From Prevotella sp. (GTDB taxonomy: Bacteria; Bacteroidota; Bacteroidia; Bacteroidales; Bacteroidaceae), in the NCBI GenBank assembly GCA_021204605.1, contig JAJPZD010000119.1, forward strand, positions 1 through 24,684: DNA of 24,684 nucleotides, given 5' to 3'. The notes under the pieces were generated by a model. That model worked only from the letters and a program-made list of their open reading frames with translations. It searched no databases and was not told the origin of the DNA. Every line of letters begins with the position of its first letter. The first letter of the stretch is position 1. Shown piece after piece: positions 16,198-24,074 of the stretch. Position numbers and translations under genes: made by a program.

Positions 16198-16611
16198 ATG
16201 AAAAGACAGAAATTAGTTACGAAAATCGAAAGATGCCATATCACTCAGATTGGCACCGTAACAAGAAAAGGAATGGTAAGCGTTGACATCATAGCCGGTG
16301 CCGACTGGTCGGAAATCGAGATAAAAGTGCCGGCATCGTTGACAATTACAGACAAAATCGAAGATAACGTACCGATTTTCACTGCAACATTGACTTTTGA
16401 GACATGCGAGGAACTCGAGGACAGAGAGAGATACGCATGGAGACTGACGCTAATCGACGGAACTCAGATGCTCATCGGCACGGATGAACGGCCATATCCA
16501 GTGATGACCGTCAGCGAGAGTCATCCTGACAGCGTGACCGATGACCAGCTCAATAAAGTCACTGTCACATACAGTTCTCAGTTCACAATTCCTGTAATTT
16601 CCGCAGATTAA
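16198..16611 (+). CDS. hypothetical phage structural protein, 137 aa
   Basis: Not recognised with certainty. The protein is predicted beta-rich throughout, with alternating hydrophobic residues (VSVDIIAGADW, EIEIKVPASLTITDKI, IFTATLTFETCE) and a terminal sandwich-like part (RYAWRLTLIDGTQMLIG, VTVTYSSQFTIPV). There is no signal peptide. Such a fold fits a small virion component such as a head-decoration or head-tail joining protein. It is the gene right before the head protease. Its start codon directly follows the 10-bp repeat array, with no Shine-Dalgarno sequence other than the repeats. Confidence 0.6.
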   Translation: MKRQKLVTKIERCHITQIGTVTRKGMVSVDIIAGADWSEIEIKVPASLTITDKIEDNVPIFTATLTFETCEELEDRERYAWRLTLIDGTQMLIGTDERPYPVMTVSESHPDSVTDDQLNKVTVTYSSQFTIPVISAD

Positions 16612-16635
16612 AGTATTTTAAAAGGAAATTACCAC

Positions 16636-16662
16636 CGGTTAATTTTGTTGAAAAATTAATCG
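16636..16662 (+). promoter_or_regulatory. hairpin abutting the start codon of the head protease
   Basis: CGGTTAATTTT (16636-16646) and AAAATTAATCG (16652-16662) pair over 11 bp with one wobble around loop GTTGA. The right arm ends at the base before the ATG, so the folded mRNA would hide the ribosome landing site. It has no T-run after it, so it is unlikely to be a terminator. Confidence 0.5.
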
Positions 16663-17778
16663 ATGGAGTATCATATAGTTATTTCCGGCACAATAGGCAG
16701 TTGGTGGGATTCGTGTTCCGCCGACTACGTGCGTTATGTCCTTAATAAAAACAAGGGCAAGGATGTACATGTCGGTTTCTGCTCATTGGGCGGATACGTG
16801 AAAGACGGTCTTGAAATGTATCAGGCATTCAAGGACCATGGAATGGTACATGCGCATGCTTTCGGTATGAATGCCTCAATCTCCACAATCGCCATGCTCG
16901 GCTGCAAGTCGATTGACATTGTGAAAGGATCTTTTTTTCTGATCCACAATGTGAGCACCACAGTTTTCGAATGGGAGCAGGCCAACAAAGAGCAGATTGA
17001 CGAAATGATCAAGAAGTTGCAGAAGTCAAGAGCCGACCTGAAGACATTCGATGATGTTCTTGCCTCGATGTATTCAGAGAAGACCGGAAAGACATTCGAG
17101 GAATGTCAGCAGCAGATGAAAAAAGGCAACTGGATGACCGCACAGGAGGCGGTTGACTTCGGACTCGTCGATTCTATCCGTGATGACGAAGATGCCGAGA
17201 AAGCGGCAAAGGAGATAACAGACAATTTCGTAAATTCCTATTCTTACATAAACATTTTCAAGGATGCCGGCATTCCGCCTCTCACACAACCACAGCAGGG
17301 TGACAACATCACCCTCGCACAGGTGGTTGACGTGGACGGAAATCCAACCGAGACTTTTCTGCAAAAGACGTGGCAGGGAGTCAAGGCCCTATTCCGTAAC
17401 CAACACGCAGGTAAATCAGAGGAAATGAAGATTAAGATTTTCGCTAATCTCATGGCATTGCTCGCCATGGCTGATGGTTTTGAGACCGATGACAGTGGGA
17501 ACACGTCTCTCTCTCAAGAGCAGATGAAGAAAGTTGATGATCGACTCGGTGAGCTTACCAAGACGGAGAAGGACAATCAGGAGGCGATGAAGGCGGCTGC
17601 TGATGCCTTGATAAAAGCCAAGGACGAGATAGCCGAGTTGAAGAAACTCAATGAGCAGCAGAAGTCGCGCATTGAGAACCTTGAAGGGAGTGCCGGAGAC
17701 GAAACGAACACGGCTATTGAGGAAAACGGTAAGGAGAACTTTACCGCAAAGGATTTGTGGAATACTATAAAAGATTGA
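16663..17778 (+). CDS. ClpP-type head maturation protease fused to a scaffold-like C-terminus
   Basis: Residues 1-175 form a ClpP/SppA-like serine protease as used for prohead maturation. The SLGGYVKDG turn (41-49) is followed by FGMNASISTIA with probable nucleophile Ser72, FFLIHN with His95, and the WMTAQEAVDFGLVDSI ending (157-172) typical of the fold. Residues 180-250 are a linker. Residues about 285-345 are a charged coiled coil (EQMKKVDDRLGELTK, then AKDEIAELKKLNEQQKSRIE), which fits an internal scaffold. The protein lies five bases before the major capsid gene, the standard order protease-scaffold-capsid. At 371 aa it is long for a protease alone, supporting the fusion. An ATG at residue 255 could give a separate scaffold product. 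Confidence 0.85.
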   Translation: MEYHIVISGTIGSWWDSCSADYVRYVLNKNKGKDVHVGFCSLGGYVKDGLEMYQAFKDHGMVHAHAFGMNASISTIAMLGCKSIDIVKGSFFLIHNVSTTVFEWEQANKEQIDEMIKKLQKSRADLKTFDDVLASMYSEKTGKTFEECQQQMKKGNWMTAQEAVDFGLVDSIRDDEDAEKAAKEITDNFVNSYSYINIFKDAGIPPLTQPQQGDNITLAQVVDVDGNPTETFLQKTWQGVKALFRNQHAGKSEEMKIKIFANLMALLAMADGFETDDSGNTSLSQEQMKKVDDRLGELTKTEKDNQEAMKAAADALIKAKDEIAELKKLNEQQKSRIENLEGSAGDETNTAIEENGKENFTAKDLWNTIKD

Positions 17779-17782
17779 CATC

Positions 17783-18799
17783 ATGGCAGACAAGGTAGGA
17801 AATTTCACGTTCACGCCGGAGGAACTCTCCAAGACTTTCGTGACGTACAGAAAAGAACTCATCGTAATGCCGATGCTCGCTCTCCAAGAGGCACTGGCAC
17901 ACATGTCAGTGCGCACAGGCATCCGCTATCGTGAGATTGTGAGCGAGATGGGCGGAAAGTTCCAACTCGGTAACTACGACAAGACGAAACTCGGTGATGG
18001 TGATCTGACAATCGACGCTCGTATCTTCGAGACGTTCTTCGGAAACTGCGTTGAGCCAATTGATCCGAATGCGATCTACCAGTCAATCTGGGGCAGCAAT
18101 GTCACCAAAGGCGAGGGATTGAAGAACGTGCCTATCGTCGTTCAGGTGTGCGCTTACATGATGAAACAGTTGGGCGAGAACCTTCTCCTCAATCTTTTCA
18201 CGGCTGAGCATGACGCAAGCAACACGACGGACACCGCCTCTTTGTTCAATGGTTTCAAGACAATAATCCAGAAGGATATTGACGGAACCAACGAGAACGG
18301 CAAGGTTTATATCTCCGAGGATCTCGGCAACCTTGAATACGGATCTGAAAGTATCACCGCAGACAATGCGGAGGACGTTCTCAAGGACTTCTTCTGGAAC
18401 TCAGATGTCAAGTTGCGCCGTCAGAAGCTGAAGTACTTCATGAGCGATATGGCATATCACTACTACACCGAGGCATACCAGAACAACCACGGTGCGTTGC
18501 CGTACAACCAGGCATACGACAAGAAGACTCTTGAAGGTGCCTCCAACGTGGAACTCTGTCCGTTGACATGCGTTCCTGATGACTTCCTTTTGCTCACACC
18601 GAAAACGAACATCTATGCTCTTTTCAATCAGAAAGGACAGGACGAGACTTTCGTTGTCGAGAGATCTCTTAATAATCACTTTGATGTTGACTTCGTTGCA
18701 ACGATGTTCTTCGGAACTCAGTTCGAGAGCGTCAGCAAGGAGGTATTCCGTGTGTGGATAAAGAACGGCAGCACCAGTTCTGATGATGGTAATAACTAA
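17783..18799 (+). CDS. major capsid protein
   Basis: The 338-aa protein follows the protease-scaffold gene by four bases. It has no membrane segment. The N-terminal region is helical (FTPEELSKTFVTYRKELIVM). Mixed alpha/beta follows, with the long helix AYMMKQLGENLLLNLFTAEH typical of capsid spine regions, and a C-terminal beta part ending KEVFRVWIKNGS. Size and position point to a HK97-fold shell protein cleaved or assembled with the preceding protease. Sequence motifs for this family are weak, so the call rests mainly on context. Confidence 0.75.
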   Translation: MADKVGNFTFTPEELSKTFVTYRKELIVMPMLALQEALAHMSVRTGIRYREIVSEMGGKFQLGNYDKTKLGDGDLTIDARIFETFFGNCVEPIDPNAIYQSIWGSNVTKGEGLKNVPIVVQVCAYMMKQLGENLLLNLFTAEHDASNTTDTASLFNGFKTIIQKDIDGTNENGKVYISEDLGNLEYGSESITADNAEDVLKDFFWNSDVKLRRQKLKYFMSDMAYHYYTEAYQNNHGALPYNQAYDKKTLEGASNVELCPLTCVPDDFLLLTPKTNIYALFNQKGQDETFVVERSLNNHFDVDFVATMFFGTQFESVSKEVFRVWIKNGSTSSDDGNN

Positions 18800-18812
18800 A
18801 AATTGATTGACC

Positions 18813-19406
18813 ATGGGAAAGTGTACAGATCAGGAAACTCTTTATGAGGATATTGAGTTTTGTCAAGGCAAGAAATCTTTGCCGGGATTGAGAAACCACG
18901 TTTACGGAATCTCCAAACGTGATATATTGAGCTGGCCGACTATCGTCAGGTCAAAGAAGACATCACTTGGCACTATCGCAGTGTATGACGGAGATTTTGA
19001 ACTTGCGGCTGACAAGAAATGGCATAAGCTGGATCTTATTCCTGACGAGAACCAGATACAGGTTGAGAACCAAGGTACATACGGAAGCAAGACTTTCAAG
19101 GTTACCGGTACTTTCCTCCTTCCGGGAACGGAAGAGGAAGCGTCAGGCTACATCGCTGATGCCAACAACGATGATATGGTGTATCTCGCACCGCAACGCA
19201 ACGGCAAATACCGTATGGTAGGTTGCGAGGCCTTCTCTGTTGAGCTGTCATTGGCACAGGACAGTGGAAAGGCTGCTACCGACACCAACTCCACGACTAT
19301 TACCGCTACGGCGACGGACGAGAACCCGGCACCGTTCTACACCGGCAAGATCGAGACAGAGGATGGCGACATCAGTGGTGCTGACGGCACAGCCATCACT
19401 GAATGA
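18813..19406 (+). CDS. probable phage structural protein (197 aa)
   Basis: The protein follows the capsid gene after 13 bases. I start at ATG 18813 (MGKCTD); a TTG six bases earlier is possible. The core is beta-rich (IAVYDGDFELAADKKWHKLD, FKVTGTFLLPGTEEEASGYI, YRMVGCEAFSVELSLAQ). It is followed by a Thr/Ala-rich tail (TTITATATDENPAPFYTG) as found in exposed virion or tail-tube proteins. Head decoration, tail tube and head-tail connector all remain possible. It is followed by a strong terminator. Confidence 0.6.
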   Translation: MGKCTDQETLYEDIEFCQGKKSLPGLRNHVYGISKRDILSWPTIVRSKKTSLGTIAVYDGDFELAADKKWHKLDLIPDENQIQVENQGTYGSKTFKVTGTFLLPGTEEEASGYIADANNDDMVYLAPQRNGKYRMVGCEAFSVELSLAQDSGKAATDTNSTTITATATDENPAPFYTGKIETEDGDISGADGTAITE

Positions 19407-19477
19407 TAACGGCCATTTCTAATAGCTTGTTTTTGAGCTGGAAAATCATAGTTAAATAGTTTAAGATTCTAAAGTTG

Positions 19478-19515
19478 TCGGTAATGCCATCGTGATGATT
19501 GCATTACCGATTTTG
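19478..19515 (+). terminator. intrinsic terminator between structural and terminase-side genes
   Basis: TCGGTAATGC (19478-19487) and its perfect complement (19501-19510) are followed by TTTTG. It should cap the capsid transcript and reduce expression of the downstream coiled-coil and terminase genes. Confidence 0.75.
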
Positions 19516-19538
19516 TTTAACAAATAATATCTAAAAAT

Positions 19539-20435
19539 ATGATAGACAACAAATTAACAATCAAGATTAAACAATGGCTTGAGCAAGAGAGCCATACTGA
19601 AGATGAAGTGAGGGAAGGTGCGACAATGCTGCTGAAATGCAACAGAAACCAAGCCATGTATCAGACAATCACTCGCAGACCGGCGAAGTTCGAGAGCAAG
19701 GTGCGATATGAGCTGAACAAAATCCTTCCTATGCGGCTGGCGAAGATGACATTGGCGGATGTGAAAGTCCTCGATGAGAAAATCACGCCTGTTATCGAAA
19801 ATGAAATTTCAGAAGTCGACAACAAAATCCTTGCGACCGCAAATGCGAATACAGACAGGAGCGAGGTTCCGAATGTCGATGACATTCTGCCTCTCCGTAC
19901 TGGAAAGAGACCCGACCACGACAAGTTGCCTGACGAAATCAAGAAGCTCTGGGATGAGAACGCCGAAAGGTGGAAGAAGATAAAGGAACTCTACAACACG
20001 TGCAAGGAACTTGAGACTCCTTGCGACAGGTACGAGTATCTGACGATGCTCTCCGAGAACTGGTATAAGTACAAGGCAACTTTCGAGACATACGACAGCT
20101 ATGTAATTACGGAAGAAACGGAGGAAAAAACAGAGACTGCCACAGACCTACTGAAGAAAATCAACAACGCACGATCTTACATAAGCAAGAACGTTGACAA
20201 GTTGATTGATTTGAAGAACACAAAAGTCAGCAGCACGGAGGAAGAACAGGCGAAAGCACAGAAGTCTTATCTTGATCTGAAAGTGAAAATCGAGGAAAGA
20301 GTGAAGATCCTCACCGACAACAATCAGGTCATCGGAGACGATCTCACACAGAAGTTGGCTGATGGCGGCATTTCCATAGATACGGATGGGCAAGGGAATA
20401 GCGGTGTCGGAGATACTCCGGCCGTTGAAGAATAA
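19539..20435 (+). CDS. helical coiled-coil phage protein, 298 aa
   Basis: Unrecognised. The protein is almost entirely helical and highly charged, with coiled-coil segments around 60-105 and 130-280 (WDENAERWKKIKELYNTCKE, KAQKSYLDLKVKIEERVKIL). The N-terminus (LTIKIKQWLEQES, then EVREGATMLLKCNRN) is a compact helical domain. It has no catalytic motif. Similar helical proteins occur next to terminase genes in Bacteroidota phages, and an assembly or packaging accessory role is plausible. It begins 24 bases after the terminator, and its 3' end overlaps the next gene by 50 bases. Confidence 0.65.
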   Translation: MIDNKLTIKIKQWLEQESHTEDEVREGATMLLKCNRNQAMYQTITRRPAKFESKVRYELNKILPMRLAKMTLADVKVLDEKITPVIENEISEVDNKILATANANTDRSEVPNVDDILPLRTGKRPDHDKLPDEIKKLWDENAERWKKIKELYNTCKELETPCDRYEYLTMLSENWYKYKATFETYDSYVITEETEEKTETATDLLKKINNARSYISKNVDKLIDLKNTKVSSTEEEQAKAQKSYLDLKVKIEERVKILTDNNQVIGDDLTQKLADGGISIDTDGQGNSGVGDTPAVEE

Positions 20436-20901
20436 CGAACAGCAATTCTATCTCGGCAACAAACTTCACACGCTTGGTCTGCTGATATGGATATTGGAAC
20501 AAACAGGAAAAGCGGACGTGTATGTATCGACATTCTCGACATCCGACGCTTTTCTTTCAGGTTTTCACAGGCTGAGAAAACGAAACCTTATAAACCGTGC
20601 CGTGCTGCTGGCGGACATCAAGGCATCGAGGAAGACCGTCATTCTGAAAAAACTCATGAAGAACTGCTTTGACTCGATTTATCTCGGCATGAATCACAGC
20701 AAGGTGGTACTCGTGAAAAACGATAAATGGTCGGTTTCGTCTCTGTCATCACAGAACCAGACGTATGGCGGCCGTGCGGAAAGCACTATGATTACCACAT
20801 CGCAACTCGCTTTCAGTGAGTTGTTGATTGGCTATAATGAAGTTGTCGAATCATCACTAAGGGTTGATGGAATACTCAAAACAGACACTGGCGAAAATTG
20901 A
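20386..20901 (+). CDS. PLD-like (phospholipase D superfamily) phage protein
   Basis: The 171-aa protein has an alpha/beta core: DVYVSTFSTSDAFLSGF, LINRAVLLADIKAS, then NHSKVVLVKNDKWSVSSLSS and a terminal GGRAESTM segment. This matches the second half of PLD-like domains, where HxK is followed by a strand, a Ser-rich turn and an NxE-like ending. Only one HxK is present and the spacing to the usual Asp is altered, so the enzyme may work as a dimer or be inactive. PLD-family proteins can be nucleases or phospholipases. Beside a terminase, a DNA-related role is likelier. The first ATG lies 50 bases inside the previous gene; a TTG at 20425 is an alternative start. Confidence 0.5.
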   Translation: MGKGIAVSEILRPLKNNEQQFYLGNKLHTLGLLIWILEQTGKADVYVSTFSTSDAFLSGFHRLRKRNLINRAVLLADIKASRKTVILKKLMKNCFDSIYLGMNHSKVVLVKNDKWSVSSLSSQNQTYGGRAESTMITTSQLAFSELLIGYNEVVESSLRVDGILKTDTGEN

Positions 20902-21148
20902 CGAGCTTGCAAGCGACATGATGTCACCGAAGGAGATAGCACACTTGCTGGGGATTGACGAGCTTTCACTTTGCGATGACATTAACACGTATGGCAATGC
21001 TGCCAGACGCGCGTTTTTCCATGGTGCGACGGTGACCGCACATGGACTGCGCAAATCGGTACGTGAACTTGCCGAGGCAGGTTCTCCTTTCTCGATTTCT
21101 GAATGTCAGAGGCAAATTGAAGCAATGCTGTCAGAAGTCACGATTTGA
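20867..21148 (+). CDS. small HTH protein, candidate terminase small subunit
   Basis: The 93-aa protein carries a homeodomain-like helix-turn-helix (about residues 5-40: QTLAKIDELASDMMSPKEIA, then HLLGIDELSL), as in DNA-recognition domains of many small terminase subunits. A helical tail for oligomerisation follows. It overlaps the previous gene by 35 bases. I start at ATG 20867; a TTG just upstream adds one residue. The following 198-aa gene is the competing candidate for the small subunit. One of them may be an accessory protein. Confidence 0.5.
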   Translation: MEYSKQTLAKIDELASDMMSPKEIAHLLGIDELSLCDDINTYGNAARRAFFHGATVTAHGLRKSVRELAEAGSPFSISECQRQIEAMLSEVTI

Positions 21149-21150
21149 TT

Positions 21151-21747
21151 ATGGGAATGCCGATAGACATAGACAGGTACTGCAAGCTCGTCACCATGAA
21201 TGATGATGAGCTTGTTGCGAGTGGCATCAAGAATGAAGTGCTTGAACGCCTACATCGCATCCGTGCCGTCTATGCCTATTGGCTCCAATTCCCAAAGAAA
21301 TTCGAGAAAGAGGTGGTGACTTTTGACATGGGACAATTCCATGTCAGGCATGCTCAGGCATACGATGATATTAGAATTGTCCAATTGCTGCTCGGCAATC
21401 TCCAACAAGCATCGAAAGACTTCATGCGCTGGAAAATCAACCGTGATTTGGAGGAAGACCTGAAAGCCGCTCGCAGAGCCGGCGATTTCCGCTCGGTTGC
21501 CTCGATAGAGAAAAACCGTATTCTGAACAACCGCACCGACAAGGAAGATGAGATTGAACTTGAATACGACAAGATTATTCCGCAAACCTTCGTGCCGACT
21601 GATGATCCGACAGTGCTCGGTATAAAGAAAGTGCCTAATCTGCGCGACCGCATACGGCTGCTTGAGAAGAAGTATTCAGTTGACGAGAACTGGCGGTTGC
21701 AGAGTGAGGAAGTTGATTATGAGGAACTGAGCGATGACAGAGATTAA
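21151..21747 (+). CDS. terminase-associated protein, candidate small subunit
   Basis: The 198-aa protein is helical and highly charged, with a central coiled coil (about 60-130: DFMRWKINRDLEEDLKAARR) and an acidic C-terminus. Its last 14 bases overlap the start of the large terminase, a strong sign of functional and translational coupling. That position and shape fit a small terminase or a packaging adaptor, but no DNA-binding motif is evident. I start at ATG 21151; a TTG two codons earlier is possible. Confidence 0.5.
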   Translation: MGMPIDIDRYCKLVTMNDDELVASGIKNEVLERLHRIRAVYAYWLQFPKKFEKEVVTFDMGQFHVRHAQAYDDIRIVQLLLGNLQQASKDFMRWKINRDLEEDLKAARRAGDFRSVASIEKNRILNNRTDKEDEIELEYDKIIPQTFVPTDDPTVLGIKKVPNLRDRIRLLEKKYSVDENWRLQSEEVDYEELSDDRD

Positions 21748-23326
21748 CAGGCAGTACTTCAATGACGGTCAGATGTATATGCTGAATCTGATGCCTCGTG
21801 ACCTTGTGATGATTTGCGGACGTGGATTCGGCAAAGGAGCGGTTCAGGCGGTAAGGGCGATGAACTGTTTCCAGAACATGCCCGGCTCGATGGGAGGTTT
21901 CGTCGCTCCGTCGGTGAAACGTTGCCTGACCAACATCCTTCCATCGCTTCTGATTCATTTCGAAAGGTGGGGATATAAGAGAGACGTTCACTATGTCGTA
22001 GGAAAAAAACCATGGAAAAAACTCAAGTGGAAATCTCCGCTATTCATGCCGGCTAACTGGGACAACACCATCGCTTTCTACAATGGCAGCGTTATTAATG
22101 TAATCAGTCAGGACAGAGTCGGCACATCCAATTCTATGTCTTTGGATTACATTCTGATTGACGAAGCGAAATTCATAGATTTTGAGCAGCTAAAGGACGA
22201 GACATTTCAAGCCAACCGAGGCAATGAAATGTACTTCGGAAAATGTTACATGCATCACGGATTGACTATTTCAACAGATATGCCAATCACCAAAAAAGGC
22301 TCATGGGCACTGACCTATGAGAAAATGATGGATAAAGATCTTGTTGAAGTGATGCAAGGTATCGTTTACAAGTTATGGAAATTACGCAACTCGAAAAAAG
22401 ATGAAGATGTGAAAATCGCCAAGTTGAAAAATCAGCTTGACTTTTTCCGCTCGAAGTGCCTTCTTTACAAAGAATACACTTCGATTGAGAACCTTGCGCT
22501 TCTTGGAGAGGATTTCATCCGTCGTGCGAAGCGCGATCTTCCTCCGCTCACTTTTGCCACATCTATAATGTGCAAAAGAATCGGAATCTCTGCTGATGGA
22601 TTCTACGGAGGTATGCGTGAGGATGTCAATCTGTACACCGCTCCGAATGAGAGCGTGCTGAACCTGTACAATCTCGACAAAAAAGACATTCCGAATGATT
22701 GCCGCATGGACAGTGACCTTGTGCCGGATTTACCGCTAATAATAGCGATGGATGCCAACGCCAATATTAATTGGCTGGTGGTAGGCCAAATCGGAATGGA
22801 TAACAAGTTGCGGATCTTGAAGTCTTTTTTTGTCAAGTACGAAAGGAAGATACCTGAACTTCTTGAAGATTTCGTTGAATACTACAAGCCACATCCGAGA
22901 AAACAGGTGATTTTCTATTATGACGCTACTTTCGTTGGCAACAATTATGCGCTGCATAATGACGACTTCCATTCGGAAGTGGAGAAGAAATTACGCAAGC
23001 ACCAGTGGCTGGTGCGTCCTGTCTACATCGGCAAGCCGATGAATCACATCGAGAAGAACGCACTTATAAATCGTATGTTCAGAGGCAGGGCAAATCACAT
23101 TGTCCTTATAAATAGGGACAATAACGTGGATTTGCTGATTTCAATACAATCTGCCGGCATCTACAATGGGCAGAAAGACAAACGTGGCGAGAAACTCGCC
23201 GAGACAGAGGAAGACAAACTTGAAGGGCGCACAGACGGCAGTGACGCTTTCGACACCGTATGTATAGGTGTCGAGAAATTTCCTCGCATTCAGACAACAG
23301 GATTCATCGCAAATTCTTATTCCTGA
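21734..23326 (+). CDS. terminase large subunit
   Basis: The 530-aa packaging motor combines an ATPase and a nuclease. Walker A is the variant ICGRGFGKG (27-35), and Walker B with catalytic Glu is DYILIDEAKF (138-147). The RNase H-like nuclease follows with its acidic residues in IIAMDANANI (Asp340), VIFYYDATF (Asp397) and DGSDAFDTV (Asp504 or Asp507). The length is typical. It translocates genomic DNA into the prohead and cuts it. The gene overlaps its upstream neighbour by 14 bases. It lies downstream of the capsid genes, the reverse of the usual order, and the portal gene is not seen. Its stop codon lies in the loop of a terminator hairpin. Confidence 0.93.
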   Translation: MTEINRQYFNDGQMYMLNLMPRDLVMICGRGFGKGAVQAVRAMNCFQNMPGSMGGFVAPSVKRCLTNILPSLLIHFERWGYKRDVHYVVGKKPWKKLKWKSPLFMPANWDNTIAFYNGSVINVISQDRVGTSNSMSLDYILIDEAKFIDFEQLKDETFQANRGNEMYFGKCYMHHGLTISTDMPITKKGSWALTYEKMMDKDLVEVMQGIVYKLWKLRNSKKDEDVKIAKLKNQLDFFRSKCLLYKEYTSIENLALLGEDFIRRAKRDLPPLTFATSIMCKRIGISADGFYGGMREDVNLYTAPNESVLNLYNLDKKDIPNDCRMDSDLVPDLPLIIAMDANANINWLVVGQIGMDNKLRILKSFFVKYERKIPELLEDFVEYYKPHPRKQVIFYYDATFVGNNYALHNDDFHSEVEKKLRKHQWLVRPVYIGKPMNHIEKNALINRMFRGRANHIVLINRDNNVDLLISIQSAGIYNGQKDKRGEKLAETEEDKLEGRTDGSDAFDTVCIGVEKFPRIQTTGFIANSYS

Positions 23327-23343
23327 CGGAATAAGAATTTTTC
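23311..23343 (+). terminator. terminator overlapping the terminase stop codon
   Basis: Perfect 13-bp arms (23311-23323 and 23328-23340) enclose a four-base TGAC loop holding the TGA stop, and TTTTTC follows. The last codons of the gene encode the left arm, so translation and hairpin formation compete. Confidence 0.8.
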
Positions 23344-23347
23344 TCGG

Positions 23348-23563
23348 GGCAGAAAGCATTCTGTTGTTTCCGTCGCTTCATTATTCCGCTCATCACTTCG
23401 TTCTTCGTCTGCATTGCCATTGCGCTCCGGTGCACTTTTCAGAACTCTTTCTGCCTGATAAAAGCGGTGTCCAACAGCATTGACGCTTCCATCCGACACT
23501 ATCCGCCGCTTCGCTCGCGGAATGGTCGTCTCTCATCTTACAATGCAGATGGGATTGATGATG
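23348..23563 (+). repeat. array unit 1
   Basis: Hairpin A: GGCAGAAAG-CA-TTCTG (23348-23363) pairs with CAGAA-CT-CTTTCTGCC (23440-23455) around a 76-base loop. AAAGCGGTGTC follows at 23461. Hairpin B: CCA-ACA-GCATTG (from 23471) pairs with CAATGC-AGA-TGG (23541 on). Inside B is a further small stem-loop (TCCGC/GCGGA flanked by CGAC/GTCG). The unit ends in GATTGATGATG (23553-23563). Confidence 0.75.
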
Positions 23564-23564
23564 G

Positions 23565-23764
23565 GGCGGAAAGCATTCCGACGTTTCCGACACTCCGTTA
23601 TTCCGCTCATCACTTCGTTCTTCGTCTGCATTGCCACTTCGTGCCGGTGCGCGTTTCGGAACTCTTTCCGCCTGAAAAAGCGGTGTCAGATACATTCGCC
23701 GAAATTCCTTCATACCCTCGCTCGTTCCGTTACGCTCTTTCTCTCGGTGAGATTGAAGATTTTC
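23565..23764 (+). repeat. array unit 2
   Basis: Hairpin A: GGCGGAAAG-CA-TTCCG (23565-23580) pairs with CGGAA-CT-CTTTCCGCC (23657-23672) around a 76-base loop that shares a 39-base identical block with unit 1 (23598-23636). AAAGCGGTGTC follows at 23677. Hairpin B: TCGCCGA (23696-23702) pairs with TCGGTGA (23744-23750) with one wobble. GATTGAAGAT follows. Confidence 0.75.
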
Positions 23765-23852
23765 AAAGGCACTCACTGATCAAAAGTGCTGCACTACACC
23801 ACGCTTCACGTCCTTGTAATTTCGTCAAAAGAATCTGGATTAATTAAATGGC

Positions 23853-24073
23853 GCATGGCATGTTGCCTCATTACGTCATTTCGCCACATTTCGCTCCATC
23901 CGCTCATCCTCACGTGTTCGGATCGCTAAACTTCCGCTTCACTCGCTTCACTCCTTCATATCGACAACACTCCATGCTATGGGAAAGCGGTACTGACATT
24001 TTCGCTTTCGTCGCTTCACTTCTCTTCGTTCCGCTCCGCTCTGTCAAGCGAAACAGTCAGTGATTGATCATTC
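23853..24073 (+). repeat. array unit 3
   Basis: Hairpin A: GCATGG-CA-TGTTG (23853-23865) pairs with CAACA-CT-CCATGC (23965-23977), with the same CA/CT internal loop on a completely different stem. AAAGCGGT follows at 23984. Hairpin B: ACTGAC-AT-TTTTCGCTT (23992-24007, 16 bases with the arm overlap counted once) pairs with AAGCGAAA-CA-GTCAGT (24046-24061), 14 of 16 positions. GATTGATCATTC follows. About 90 bases of extra sequence separate it from unit 2. Confidence 0.75.
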
Positions 24074-24074
24074 A

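Noticed and set aside
23393..23776. Open frame of 127 codons on the minus strand with repeated NADEERSDERNN segments
   Set aside because: The two repeats differ mostly by amino-acid-changing substitutions, while the DNA keeps hairpin pairing. Low-complexity Glu/Arg/Ser/Asp strings of this kind are typical of non-coding repeats translated by chance.
23467..24063. Plus-strand frames of 71-126 codons in the hairpin array
   Set aside because: They overlap each other and the paired stems, have unnatural His/Ser/Arg/Phe-rich composition, and lack ribosome-binding sites and recognisable motifs.
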